Shown in pieces: positions 44,227 through 52,776 of a stretch of 60,031 bases of DNA; within the stretch, counting starts at the first letter, position 1; each line of letters begins with the position of its first letter. The notes under the pieces are model-generated. The model worked only from the letters and a program-made list of their open reading frames with translations. It was not told where the DNA came from and did no database searches. The position numbers and the translations under genes are program-made. This DNA is from Lactobacillus agrestimuris (GTDB lineage Bacteria; Bacillota; Bacilli; Lactobacillales; Lactobacillaceae), in the NCBI RefSeq assembly GCF_943193025.1, contig NZ_CALPCQ010000012.1:1-60031 (forward strand), given 5' to 3'.

Positions 44227-46095
44227 TTGGATCAAGCAATTAATCAAAAAGATAAAATGAAGGGAAATCGTTCCCAGACTTTAGCTCGTTTATTGAAATT
44301 AGTCCTTACTACTAGCCCATGGATGTTGATTGTTTCAACAATTACCATTATTTTAGCAGCTGCATCCAACGTTATTGGTACTCTATTTATTGAACGACTA
44401 ATTAATAATTACATTGTTCCTCTTGTTAAACAGGTTCAACATGGACAAACACCAAATTATGGCCCACTTGAATATGCCATTGCGGTAATGTTGGGTATTT
44501 ATACAATTGGATTTATTTCAAACTACCTTTTCACTATGCTGATGTCAGTTTTGGCTCAAAAAGTTCAATTCCGTGTGCGTGAAGATATGTTTAAGCACAT
44601 GGAAACTTTACCAATTGCTTACTTTGACCAGAATGACTTCGGAGATATCATGTCTCGTTACACTAACGATATTGATACCTTGATGCAGATGATCTCACAA
44701 TCAATTCCGCAGTTTGTTAACTCGGCTTTGATGTTACTATTCGTTATTGTTGCCATGTTCAGTTTGAGCTGGCAATTGACAGTATTCTCATTCATCATCT
44801 TTGCTTTATCATTCGGAATAGTTCGTTACCTTACTAAGCAATCAAGTAAAAACTTCCAAATTCAACAGAAGAAACTTGGTCAAATTAATGGTTACAACGA
44901 AGAAATGTTGAATGGTTTAAAAGTTATTAAGGTCTTCTCTCACGAGGATGAAGTTAAGAAGGGCTTTGAAAAATATAACGAAGAACTTCGTAAGGCATCC
45001 GGTAATGCCAATACTTATGCAACTATCTTGTTCCCAATTATGGGTAACATGGGTAACTTGCTTTATGTATTGATTGCCTTCGTCGGTGGGGCAGCCGCAA
45101 TTAATGGCTGGGCACCACTTTCACTTGGTGCAATTGCTTCATTCTTGCAACTTTCAAAACAGTTCTCAATGCCAATTTCTCAAATTTCTCAACAATTGAA
45201 TTCAATTGTTATGGCCTTGGCTGGTGCTAAGCGAATTTTCCAATTGCAAGATGAATCTTCTGAAGAAGATAATGGTACAGTTACTATTGCTAAGGATAGC
45301 AATGTTGAAGGTTCATGGGATTGGATCGTTCCTGAAAAGGGAGCTAACAAGAAAGTTCCGGTTCGTGGTCACATTATCTTTGATCACGTAAACTTCTCAT
45401 ATGTTCCAGAGAAGCAAATCTTACATGATATTTCGATTAATGCTAAGCCTGGTATGAAGGTAGCTTTAGTTGGTGAAACCGGTGCGGGTAAGACTACTAT
45501 CTCTAACATGCTTAATCGCTTCTACGAAATTGATTCAGGTACAATCACTTATGACGGTATTCCAATTAAGCATATTAAGAAGGATGATTTAAGAAGATCA
45601 CTTTCAATTGTTTTACAGGAAACCCACCTCTTCTCAGGCACCATTATGGAAAATATCCGCTTCGGTAATCCTGATGCTAGTGACGATGATGTATACCAAG
45701 CAGCTCGTCTTGCTCATGCAGATGAATTTATTCATGAACTTGATGATGGTTATGAAACTGTTATTGATGGGGACGGCGGCGATCTTTCACAAGGTCAAAT
45801 GCAACTTCTCAGTATTGCTCGTGCGATGATTGCGGATGAACCAGTTATGATTCTTGATGAGGCAACTTCAAGTATTGATACTCGAACTGAAAAGATGGTT
45901 CAAGCCGGAATGGATAATCTTTTAGCCGGTAGAACAAGTTTCGTAATTGCCCACAGATTGTCCACAATTGTTAACTCTGATTTGATTTTAGTTCTTGATC
46001 ATGGTCATATCATTGAACATGGTAATCATGATGAACTTATCAAGCAGAAGGGTTACTACTACGAACTTTACACTGGTAAAAAAGAAATCGAATAA
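44227..46095 (+). CDS. ABC exporter subunit with the catalytic ATPase site (LmrD/BmrD-like)
   Basis: A 622-residue half-transporter, partner of the preceding gene. Six helices (about 25-340) are followed by an ATPase with Walker A GETGAGKTT, Walker B MILDEATSS (catalytic Glu present) and switch His in IAHRLST. Its own signature is LSQGQMQ, not LSGGQ, and this faces the Walker motifs of the partner, completing the degenerate site. The start is a TTG behind TAGGTGA (7 nt). A charged segment at about 345-385 links the membrane and ATP domains. Confidence 0.9.
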   Translation: MDQAINQKDKMKGNRSQTLARLLKLVLTTSPWMLIVSTITIILAAASNVIGTLFIERLINNYIVPLVKQVQHGQTPNYGPLEYAIAVMLGIYTIGFISNYLFTMLMSVLAQKVQFRVREDMFKHMETLPIAYFDQNDFGDIMSRYTNDIDTLMQMISQSIPQFVNSALMLLFVIVAMFSLSWQLTVFSFIIFALSFGIVRYLTKQSSKNFQIQQKKLGQINGYNEEMLNGLKVIKVFSHEDEVKKGFEKYNEELRKASGNANTYATILFPIMGNMGNLLYVLIAFVGGAAAINGWAPLSLGAIASFLQLSKQFSMPISQISQQLNSIVMALAGAKRIFQLQDESSEEDNGTVTIAKDSNVEGSWDWIVPEKGANKKVPVRGHIIFDHVNFSYVPEKQILHDISINAKPGMKVALVGETGAGKTTISNMLNRFYEIDSGTITYDGIPIKHIKKDDLRRSLSIVLQETHLFSGTIMENIRFGNPDASDDDVYQAARLAHADEFIHELDDGYETVIDGDGGDLSQGQMQLLSIARAMIADEPVMILDEATSSIDTRTEKMVQAGMDNLLAGRTSFVIAHRLSTIVNSDLILVLDHGHIIEHGNHDELIKQKGYYYELYTGKKEIE

Positions 46096-46100
46096 TTTTG

Positions 46101-46140
46101 AAAAGCGCTTATTAAAGGATTACTTTGATAAGTGCTTTTT
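46101..46140 (+). terminator. Terminator of the ABC exporter pair
   Basis: Stem 46101-46112 with 46128-46139 (one G-T pair), followed by T5. Confidence 0.8.
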
Positions 46141-46231
46141 CGTCTCCAAATTTCCACTATATTACAAGCCGTTATTCACCTTATTTTTCGTGCAATATGC
46201 TAAGATAAAATGTAGAGAGAAGGGGAGTATT

Positions 46232-46567
46232 ATGAAAAGAACAAGTTTATGGCTTTGCACTGCTGCTTTAGTTATTATTGGATTATTAATTTATTGGGAT
46301 CATAATTTCACCGACTTTGGACTTCCAGCAATGTCGTTCACCTCAATTTTGATTGCTTTAACACTTATTATTGCGATTATTGCTACCTTTAGTGAAGGAT
46401 TCAATCGTTGGATCGGTGGCTGGTGGGTAATTCCAGATGGAATTCTTTTTGGCTTCGCTAGCATGTTAGACTACACTTCGATTGCAAAAGTTTGCGTGTT
46501 TGCATTGTTGATGATTGTTTGCATTTTTGTAGAAATCAAATTATTTGATGATAAACATGCCAATTAA
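46232..46567 (+). CDS. Small hypothetical membrane protein, 111 aa
   Basis: I do not recognise a family. It has three to four hydrophobic segments (about 5-20, 33-53, 62-80, 85-102) and short polar ends. GAAGGGGAG precedes the ATG at 46232. A longer in-frame reading upstream crosses the exporter terminator and is not used. It stands alone between two terminators. Trp-rich GGWWVIPDG in the middle may form a loop at the membrane surface. Confidence 0.7.
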   Translation: MKRTSLWLCTAALVIIGLLIYWDHNFTDFGLPAMSFTSILIALTLIIAIIATFSEGFNRWIGGWWVIPDGILFGFASMLDYTSIAKVCVFALLMIVCIFVEIKLFDDKHAN

Positions 46568-46586
46568 CAAAAAAGTGTTAAATTAA

Positions 46587-46626
46587 GATTCCAAAGTAGG
46601 TCTCTTGTCTACTTTGGAATCTTTTA
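46587..46626 (+). terminator. Terminator after the small membrane protein
   Basis: Perfect 13-bp stem (46587-46599 with 46609-46621), 9-nt loop, T tail. Confidence 0.87.
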
Positions 46627-46752
46627 TTTTTTCATTAAAAGATAGGCATCATAGTGGCTAAGTTGTCGATTTTGAGTAAAATAATAGACAATAATCTGCT
46701 AAACTAGATGTAGATATATATAGTTATTAGACGAAGGAGAGGAGTTTTCTTC

Positions 46753-47439
46753 TTGAAAATCTTAGTTGTTGACGATGATAAAGAAATCGTAGAATTATTG
46801 AGCATTTATCTTAAAAATGAAGGCTATGAGCCGGTTGCTGCTTACAGCGGTAAAGAAGCTATTACAAAATTAACTACTACTCCAGACATTGGATTAATGA
46901 TCTTAGATGTGATGATGCCTAACATGAGTGGAATTGATGTAATTAAGGAAGTTAGAAAAGATTCTGATATTCCAATCATCATCGTTTCTGCTAAGACTGG
47001 AGATATGGATAAGATTCAAGGTCTTATTACTGGTGCGGATGATTATGTTTCCAAACCATTTAACCCACTTGAAGTTATGGCTCGTGTCCGTTCACTTCTT
47101 AGAAGAAGTCAAAAGCAAGTTAAGGAAGAAGAACCAGATATTCTTGAAGTTGGTCCTCTTATCATTAATCATGATTCTCATGATGTGAAGACCATTGATG
47201 GAACTGAAATTTCACTTACCGCCTTGGAATTCGGTATCTTGTATCTGCTTGCTAGTCATCCTAATCGTGTGTTCTCAGCTGACGAAATTTTTGAAAGAGT
47301 ATGGCAACAAGAATCTGTTGTTTCGGCTAAGACAGTTATGGTTCACGTTTCACACTTACGTGATAAGATTCAAAAAGCTACAGGCGGTGAAGATGTCATT
47401 CAAACTGTTTGGGGTGTAGGCTACAAGGTTGAGGCTTAG
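46753..47439 (+). CDS. Response regulator, OmpR/PhoB type
   Basis: A 228-residue two-component regulator. The receiver domain (1-120) has acidic pocket VVDDD (6-10), phospho-acceptor Asp52 in LMILDVMMP and Lys in VSKPFNP. The C-terminal winged helix ends RVWQQESVVSAKTVMVHVSHLRDK-type, with TVWGVGYKVEA. The TTG start has GAGAGGAG at 46737-46744. The kinase gene follows 3 nt after the stop. The VanR-like sequence and the neighbouring murE suggest a cell-envelope stimulus, but no target can be named. Confidence 0.92.
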   Translation: MKILVVDDDKEIVELLSIYLKNEGYEPVAAYSGKEAITKLTTTPDIGLMILDVMMPNMSGIDVIKEVRKDSDIPIIIVSAKTGDMDKIQGLITGADDYVSKPFNPLEVMARVRSLLRRSQKQVKEEEPDILEVGPLIINHDSHDVKTIDGTEISLTALEFGILYLLASHPNRVFSADEIFERVWQQESVVSAKTVMVHVSHLRDKIQKATGGEDVIQTVWGVGYKVEA

Positions 47440-47442
47440 TTA

Positions 47443-48594
47443 ATGAAAAAAGAGCGTGTAAAACTTACAGCTACAGAAAAAAGTGAATTAATCGCAGAAG
47501 CAGTAGTAACTATCGTATTACTGCTTTTACTTAATTTATCGATTATTATCGTGATTCACTTGGCAATTTTGCAAGATCAAAACTTAGTTAATGGAATCTA
47601 TTTTTTGAAGCAAAATATTGCATTTTCCGGTAAGCATCTTTGGTCATGGCAACAGACTTTTCTCATTATTATGGGAATTGCCGATTTGATTATTCTCTAT
47701 TGGCGTTTGATTCGTCGATATCACCAGATGCAGCTTAGACACGTTATTTCGGAATTGCATTATATTGCCAATGGTCACTTTGATCATCGCATCTCATTTG
47801 CGGTTAGAACCGATCTTCAGCGAGTAATTGATTCAATCAACTCTTTGGTTGATAGTACAGTGAATTCAATTAATGAAGAAAAGGCAATCGAAAAGTCAAA
47901 GGATGAGTTAATTACTAATGTATCTCACGATATTCGAACACCGTTGACATCAATTATTGGTTATCTGGGTCTGCTTAAAACGGGTAATGTAACAGCCGAT
48001 GATCAGAAAAAGTATATCGAAATTGCATATACCAAAGCTGAGCAAATGAAGTCCCTGGCTAATGATTTGCTTGAATATACGACCTTGAAGTCAAATACTA
48101 CTAAACTTAATTTGGCTCCGCTTCATATCTATTCAATGCTGGAACAAGTGGAAGCCGGCTTTGAATTAGAAGCTGAAAAGAAGGGCATTAAGTTCAAAAT
48201 TGAAGCAAGACCTAAGGATTTGACTATTTTAGCTGATCCAGAAAAACTTGTGCGAGTTTATAATAATTTGATTAACAATGCCTTCAAATACGGAACTGGT
48301 GCGACTACTATTAAGCTCGTTGCTAACTTGGTTAATAAGAAACAAGTTGAACTTCGAGTAGAAAATAATGGTGCTAAGATTCCGGAAGCATCACTCAAGA
48401 AAATCTTTGAACGTTTTTACCGTGTCGAGGGTTCTAGAAATGTTAAGACCGGTGGTTCAGGATTGGGACTATCAATTGTCAAAGGAGTAGTTGATCTTCA
48501 TCACGGAACAATTCGAGCTGTTTCAGATGATAACTGGACAAGTTTTATTATTCGGTTACCTTTAGATCCAAACGAAGAAAAAAGCACGGCTTAG
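47443..48594 (+). CDS. Sensor histidine kinase
   Basis: A 383-residue membrane kinase, partner of the preceding regulator. Two helices (about 20-42 and 72-90) enclose a short 30-residue extracytoplasmic loop, so it may sense within the membrane. HisKA: SHDIRTPLTSIIGYLG with His162. ATPase motifs are NLINNAFKYG (N box), IFERFYRVEG and GGSGLGLSIVKG (G2). A HAMP-like linker precedes HisKA. GAGG inside the regulator gene drives translation. The murE -10 overlaps its stop. Confidence 0.92.
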   Translation: MKKERVKLTATEKSELIAEAVVTIVLLLLLNLSIIIVIHLAILQDQNLVNGIYFLKQNIAFSGKHLWSWQQTFLIIMGIADLIILYWRLIRRYHQMQLRHVISELHYIANGHFDHRISFAVRTDLQRVIDSINSLVDSTVNSINEEKAIEKSKDELITNVSHDIRTPLTSIIGYLGLLKTGNVTADDQKKYIEIAYTKAEQMKSLANDLLEYTTLKSNTTKLNLAPLHIYSMLEQVEAGFELEAEKKGIKFKIEARPKDLTILADPEKLVRVYNNLINNAFKYGTGATTIKLVANLVNKKQVELRVENNGAKIPEASLKKIFERFYRVEGSRNVKTGGSGLGLSIVKGVVDLHHGTIRAVSDDNWTSFIIRLPLDPNEEKSTA

Positions 48595-48597
48595 CTG

Positions 48598-48606
48598 TGT
48601 TATAAT
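48598..48606 (+). promoter_or_regulatory. Extended -10 promoter for murE
   Basis: TGTTATAAT (TG-N-TATAAT) begins just after the kinase stop codon. The -35 region is only A-rich. It gives murE a start of its own. Confidence 0.5.
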
Positions 48607-48651
48607 TTTCAATGAAAAACAATACAATAATATCTATTTGAGGGGTATAAC

Positions 48652-50220
48652 ATGAGTATTTCTTTAAATACCTGTATATTAATTTTAAAAGAACATCATT
48701 TACTTAAGTCAAGCGCTGTACAAGATACAGTTGCCACTAAGATGGATTATGTGTCATATGATTCACGTGACATCGAAACCAACACACTTTTCTTCTGTAA
48801 AGGTGCAGGTTTCAGACCAACTTATCTTTCAATGGCTAAACAAAATGGTGCTAATTGTTATGTTGCTGAACAACCTTATCCAGAAGGTAAGGGAATGCAC
48901 GCTTTGATAGTTCGTGACGTATCAAAGGCAATGGCACTTCTTTCAGCTGCCTTTTTCCGTTTTCCACAAGATGATCTCTACGTTGTAGCGTTCACCGGTA
49001 CTAAGGGAAAGACTACTTCAGCATACTTCCTTAAGGGGATGCTTGATGAAATGAATGGTGGTCATACTGCTCTTATTTCATCAGTTAACGATATCGTTGG
49101 TACTAAGCCAGAGGATAGTTTTAAGTCAAGCTTGACCACACCAGAATCACTTGATTTATTCCGTGATATGCGCCGTGCAGTTGATAATGGTATGACTCAC
49201 TTAGTAATGGAAGTTTCAAGTCAAGCTTACAAGAAGAACCGTGTCTTTGGTCTAACTTACGATTTGGGCTTCTTTTTGAACATTAGTCCTGACCATATTG
49301 GACCAAATGAACATCCTAATTTCGAAGATTACCTTCACTGTAAGTTGCAGTTACTTGTTAACTCACGTAAGTGTATTATTAATGCAGAAACTGATCGCTT
49401 TAACGATGTTTATGCAGCTGCAACTACAACTACTAATCCAGATAGTATTTTCTTATTTGCAAGTGATAACTTTGAAAATCCGGATTTGAAGGTGCCAATT
49501 GACTTTAGATATGCATCACAAGAAACTGACATGCGTGAAACTCGCTTCAAGTTATATTGCGCTAGTGATAAAGCTAAGCAACTTCCAATCAACGGTGATT
49601 ACACTTTGCAAATGATTGGTAGCTTCAATGAAATTAACGCTACTGCAGCCATTATTGGTGCTGGTCTTGCTGGTGAAGATCATGATCGCGCTGCTAAAGG
49701 TATTCGCCACGTAACTATTCCTGGTAGAATGCAAACTGAAATGACTCGTGATCACGGAATGGTTGTTGTTGACTACGCTCACAACAAGGCTTCGATGATG
49801 GCACTTATGGGCTTCATGAGAAAAAACTTCAATGATCCTAAGATTATTGTAGTTGTTGGTGCACCTGGTGATAAGGGGGTTTCTCGTCGACCAGGCTTTA
49901 GTGAAAGTTTAAGTGCGTACGCAGATAAGGCCTTCTTAACTACTGATGATCCAGGATTCGAAGATCCAATGTCAATTGCAGAAGAAATCGATTCAGGTAT
50001 CGACCACTCAAGAGTTGATGTGACGATCGAACTTGATCGTGAAAAGGCTATCCATGATGCAATTGCCATGGCTGGAAAAGATGATGTTGTTTTAATTTGT
50101 GGTAAGGGTGCAGATGCCTTCCAAAAGATCCGCGGAGTGGACACACCATATCCATCTGATATCGTAGTCGCTCAAAAGGTAATTAACGAATTAGAAGGCG
50201 AAAGCGAACACTTTAGTTAG
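48652..50220 (+). CDS. murE: UDP-MurNAc-tripeptide synthetase (MurE), probably L-lysine-adding
   Basis: A 522-residue Mur ligase adding the third amino acid to UDP-MurNAc-L-Ala-D-Glu in the cytosol. N-domain substrate site YDSRDI, ATP loop FTGTKGKTT, central STTPESLDLF-like segment and MEVSSQA. In the C-domain the position of the DNPR motif of diaminopimelate enzymes reads TTDDPGFEDP, with no Arg, which fits an L-Lys enzyme. GAGGGG precedes the ATG. A racemase gene follows at once. Confidence 0.9.
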   Translation: MSISLNTCILILKEHHLLKSSAVQDTVATKMDYVSYDSRDIETNTLFFCKGAGFRPTYLSMAKQNGANCYVAEQPYPEGKGMHALIVRDVSKAMALLSAAFFRFPQDDLYVVAFTGTKGKTTSAYFLKGMLDEMNGGHTALISSVNDIVGTKPEDSFKSSLTTPESLDLFRDMRRAVDNGMTHLVMEVSSQAYKKNRVFGLTYDLGFFLNISPDHIGPNEHPNFEDYLHCKLQLLVNSRKCIINAETDRFNDVYAAATTTTNPDSIFLFASDNFENPDLKVPIDFRYASQETDMRETRFKLYCASDKAKQLPINGDYTLQMIGSFNEINATAAIIGAGLAGEDHDRAAKGIRHVTIPGRMQTEMTRDHGMVVVDYAHNKASMMALMGFMRKNFNDPKIIVVVGAPGDKGVSRRPGFSESLSAYADKAFLTTDDPGFEDPMSIAEEIDSGIDHSRVDVTIELDREKAIHDAIAMAGKDDVVLICGKGADAFQKIRGVDTPYPSDIVVAQKVINELEGESEHFS

Positions 50221-50230
50221 AGTGACTGAT

Positions 50231-50980
50231 ATGAAGCATTTTTTTAGTATTATTGGTGGGATGGGAACGATCGCAACAGAAAGTTACGTTCGCTTGATTA
50301 ACCATCGAGTTAAGATTAAACGTGACCAAGATTATTTAAACTATATTTTGGTAAATGATGCACAAGTTCCCGACCGGACAGCTTACATTATGGATCATGA
50401 GAAGCCAAACTTCTTTTATGATTTGAAAGATGATGTATTAGGTCAAGCCCAACTTCATCCAGACTTCTTCGTAATGCCATGTAACACGGCCCATTACTTC
50501 TACGATGATTTAGCAGCTTTAACAGATATTCCGTTCTTACATATGATGCGAATTGCCGTGCATAAGTTTGTAGAAGATTATCCTGATGAGAAGAAAATTG
50601 GATTGATTGCCACTGAAGGTTCAATTTATGACCACTTGTATGCTGATGAAATTCACGAAGTTGGTCGTGAAGTAGAACTTGGTGGTAGTGAGATTCAGCC
50701 AATGGTTAACGAACTTATCTATTCCAACATTAAGGAAAAAGGAGTAGTTGATGGCGAGTTATATCATCGTATTTTGAAGAAGATGCATGATGATTATGGT
50801 TGCAATGTGATTCTTTTGGGATGTACTGAGCTATCTCTTGCACAAGAGAAGGCACCAGATCATCCTTATAATGTGATTGATCCACAGTCGATTATTGCAG
50901 ATGTGTCAATCGAATTAGCATTGAAAATTCGCAAAGGGATGGATCCGAAAGAAGCTTGCAGCAAGTATTTATATGAATAA
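50231..50980 (+). CDS. Aspartate/glutamate racemase
   Basis: A 249-residue cofactor-independent racemase. N-terminus FFSIIGGMGTIATES, the first catalytic Cys in MPCNTAHYF and the second in LLGCTELSL. It supplies D-Asp or D-Glu. Next to murE, D-Asp for the L-Lys-D-Asp/Asn cross-bridge of lactobacilli is the likely product, but D-Glu cannot be excluded. ATG 50231 is preferred over GTG 50222 because AGAGTGA lies just before it. Confidence 0.87.
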   Translation: MKHFFSIIGGMGTIATESYVRLINHRVKIKRDQDYLNYILVNDAQVPDRTAYIMDHEKPNFFYDLKDDVLGQAQLHPDFFVMPCNTAHYFYDDLAALTDIPFLHMMRIAVHKFVEDYPDEKKIGLIATEGSIYDHLYADEIHEVGREVELGGSEIQPMVNELIYSNIKEKGVVDGELYHRILKKMHDDYGCNVILLGCTELSLAQEKAPDHPYNVIDPQSIIADVSIELALKIRKGMDPKEACSKYLYE

Positions 50981-50984
50981 AAAT

Positions 50985-51019
50985 AAACTCCAGTAGCGTA
51001 TTTTGCTGCTGGAGTTTTT
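50985..51019 (+). terminator. Terminator of murE-racemase
   Basis: Stem 50985-50997 with 51005-51017 (one G-T pair), 7-nt loop, T tail. Confidence 0.86.
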
Positions 51020-51133
51020 GATCTGAAAGACAAAAGAAGATAAATAATTCTTTTTACAATAAGTCGCGGAAATTTCCGTAGCCTTTTTCTTGTAGTAAAA
51101 TATAGGTAAATATTCGATGGGAGGAATAGAGCT

Positions 51134-51427
51134 ATGAAAGATCCAATGATGGGTGTAGGGATGCACGATGATGTAAGCCCAGAAAATAATGATTTTATGA
51201 TTAAAGTTAGAGAAATGGTCAACAGCGATCCGAACTTGCTTGGGGATGCAGACATTATGAAGTTCGTTGAACTTGCTTTATTTAAAGCATCCAAGAATGA
51301 ACCTCGTGACGAAATTGCGAGAGAACTTGATGATGAGCTTTCAGGCTTTCTTGTGAAGACAAAGTTCAAGGCTCCCGAAAGTGTGAAGAAGCTTCAGGCC
51401 CTGCTTAAACAATATACTGAAATTTAA
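51134..51427 (+). CDS. Small hypothetical protein, 97 aa
   Basis: I do not recognise it. It is an acidic, soluble, largely helical protein. A Met-rich start (MKDPMMGVGM) is followed by helices around DFMIKVREMV and DIMKFVELALFKASKNEPRD, and a basic end (FKAPESVKKLQALLKQYTEI). GGGAGGA lies ideally before the ATG, so translation is likely. It stands alone, followed by 270 nt with a weak terminator and a possible tiny ORF. Confidence 0.65.
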   Translation: MKDPMMGVGMHDDVSPENNDFMIKVREMVNSDPNLLGDADIMKFVELALFKASKNEPRDEIARELDDELSGFLVKTKFKAPESVKKLQALLKQYTEI

Positions 51428-51531
51428 AGTGAAGCAGCAAAATGATTTTAAGAATTCTACAGAACACAAACAATCTGAACGGTCTATTTATTGCTGAATT
51501 GCTTTTTTATCTGAATAATTTTCGGTAACAT

Positions 51532-51560
51532 AAAACGCCCTCTATGTGGAGAGCGTTTTT
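51532..51560 (+). terminator. Terminator-like hairpin downstream of the 97-aa gene
   Basis: AAAACGC-CTC pairs with GAG-GCGTTTT with one internal mismatch, followed by T5. It is 100 nt past the stop codon. The stretch 51428-51531 otherwise shows no gene to me. Confidence 0.7.
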
Positions 51561-51588
51561 ATTTTGATTGAGTGTAATAAAGTGAAAA

Positions 51589-51663
51589 ATGGAGAAGTTC
51601 AAGCCAATGCTAGACAGTACCTTGGTAAATATGGTATCTTTGGGATTACTGTTTATTGTTTAG
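51589..51663 (+). CDS. Possible 24-aa peptide
   Basis: ATG to TAG encodes 24 residues with a polar start (MEKFKPMLD) and a hydrophobic end (NMVSLGLLFIV). The upstream AAAGTGA is a poor ribosome binding site. Size and character resemble tiny membrane peptides, but chance is a fair explanation. Confidence 0.2.
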   Translation: MEKFKPMLDSTLVNMVSLGLLFIV

Positions 51664-51698
51664 AATAAAATCAAGTGATTAAAATTTGGAGGAGTATT

Positions 51699-51872
51699 AT
51701 GGTGTATCTAGTTCACATTTTGGTTGGACTTTTAATTATTCTGGGTGTTGATATGGGCGTCACGGCTTTTTGGGCATATTTAGATGCACGAAGTGATGAA
51801 AATTTAGGCTTTAAGGAAGCTTTTGCCAAAAATAATCATATTCCGACAAAGTTATCAGATATTTTCGAATAA
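51699..51872 (+). CDS. Small single-span membrane protein, 57 aa
   Basis: A 57-residue protein with one membrane helix (about 3-25, VYLVHILVGLLIILGVDMGVT) and a polar, charged tail. No family is recognised. GGAGGAG at 51688-51694 sits ideally before the ATG at 51699, and a terminator follows at once, so it looks like a real monocistronic gene. It lies just upstream of fruR but is separated from it by that terminator. Confidence 0.7.
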   Translation: MVYLVHILVGLLIILGVDMGVTAFWAYLDARSDENLGFKEAFAKNNHIPTKLSDIFE

Positions 51873-51887
51873 TTTTGAATAATAATG

Positions 51888-51917
51888 AAGCAGCCTGTTT
51901 ATGGGCTGCTTTTTTTG
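51888..51917 (+). terminator. Terminator after the 57-aa gene
   Basis: Perfect 8-bp GC-rich stem (51888-51895 with 51904-51911) and T7. Confidence 0.87.
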
Positions 51918-51968
51918 ATAGATTTTGAACAAATATGAATTTTAATGAATGTTTTTGACTGAAAGTGA

Positions 51969-51997
51969 TTGATTTTGATTTAGAAAGCGTATACAAT
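51969..51997 (+). promoter_or_regulatory. fru operon promoter
   Basis: TTGATT (51969-51974) and TACAAT (51992-51997) are 17 nt apart. TTTTGA hexamers upstream and over it lie at 51873, 51913, 51923, 51953 and 51973. Confidence 0.7.
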
Positions 51998-52017
51998 GTT
52001 ACTGAGGTGAAAAAAGG

Positions 52018-52776
52018 ATGCTGACACAGGAACGCCAAAGTTTAATTGAAAACTATGTTAACGAGCACGAATTGTGTCGAGTAGCAGAACTTTGCAAATT
52101 AACAACAACATCTGAATCAACTATTCGACGTGATTTGATTCAAATGGAAGAAGATGGACGACTTAAGCGAGTCCACGGCGGAGCCCAATCAGTAAAAAAT
52201 TTTGCCCGTGATGTTTCGCAAAATGTCCGCTTCAGTCTAAACCATGATCATAAGACTGAAATCGCGCGCTATGCTGCTGAACATTTTGTAAAAAGTGGTG
52301 ACAACGTCTTTATTGATGCTGGAACAACTACTTACGAAATGGTGAATTTTTTAGCTAATATTCCTAATATAAAAATTATTACCAATGGTGTTGAAACAGC
52401 CTTAAGCAGTCTCAACCATGGAATTGAAACAATTCTAATTGGTGGAAAGGTTAAAGATGATACTCATGCAGCAGTCGGGCTAGCAGCCTTAAAGCAAATT
52501 AAGGCAATGAATTTCTCTGCTTGCTTTATTGGAGTTAACGGAATTGAAAAAAATGGTAATTTAACTACGCCAGATCCCGAAGAAGCTGCAATTAAACAAG
52601 CAGAAATTGCCCAAACCAGAAGGGCTTTTATCTTAGCTGATTCATCCAAGATCGGTGAAAGAAGTTTTTCAGTTTTTGCTAAGGCCAAGGATGTTTTGTT
52701 GATTACTAATCAGCTTAATTCAAGTCAAAAAGCGGCATTACCTGTCGATTTAAAAATAGAGGAGGCAACTAAATGA
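52018..52776 (+). CDS. fruR: DeoR-family repressor of the fructose operon
   Basis: A 252-residue DeoR-type regulator. The helix-turn-helix is at 1-55 (LTQERQSLIENYV, then TTSESTIRRDLIQMEEDGRLKRVHGGA). The sugar-phosphate sensing domain has DAGTTTYEM and the conserved NGVETALSS and LADSSKIGE. The effector is probably fructose-1-phosphate, as in other FruR proteins. GAGGTGA sits 7 nt before the ATG. It overlaps fruK by 4 nt (ATGA) and autoregulates the operon by inference. Confidence 0.92.
   Translation: MLTQERQSLIENYVNEHELCRVAELCKLTTTSESTIRRDLIQMEEDGRLKRVHGGAQSVKNFARDVSQNVRFSLNHDHKTEIARYAAEHFVKSGDNVFIDAGTTTYEMVNFLANIPNIKIITNGVETALSSLNHGIETILIGGKVKDDTHAAVGLAALKQIKAMNFSACFIGVNGIEKNGNLTTPDPEEAAIKQAEIAQTRRAFILADSSKIGERSFSVFAKAKDVLLITNQLNSSQKAALPVDLKIEEATK

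Noticed and set aside
45995-46231. N-terminal extension of the 111-aa membrane protein
   Set aside because: It overlaps the exporter gene in another frame and crosses a terminator. The ATG at 46232 has a strong ribosome binding site.
48759-48774. parS-like sequence TGATTCACGTGACATC in murE
   Set aside because: Only 12 of 16 positions match, and the core is explained by conserved codons for Asp-Ser-Arg-Asp.
49779-50144. Antisense ORF of 121 codons within murE
   Set aside because: Shadow of a conserved enzyme. Its composition is Ser-rich and low quality, with no start signals.
50866-51369. Antisense ORF of 167 codons across the racemase end and the 97-aa gene
   Set aside because: Crosses a terminator and two plus-strand genes, is Ser/Phe-rich and has no ribosome binding site.
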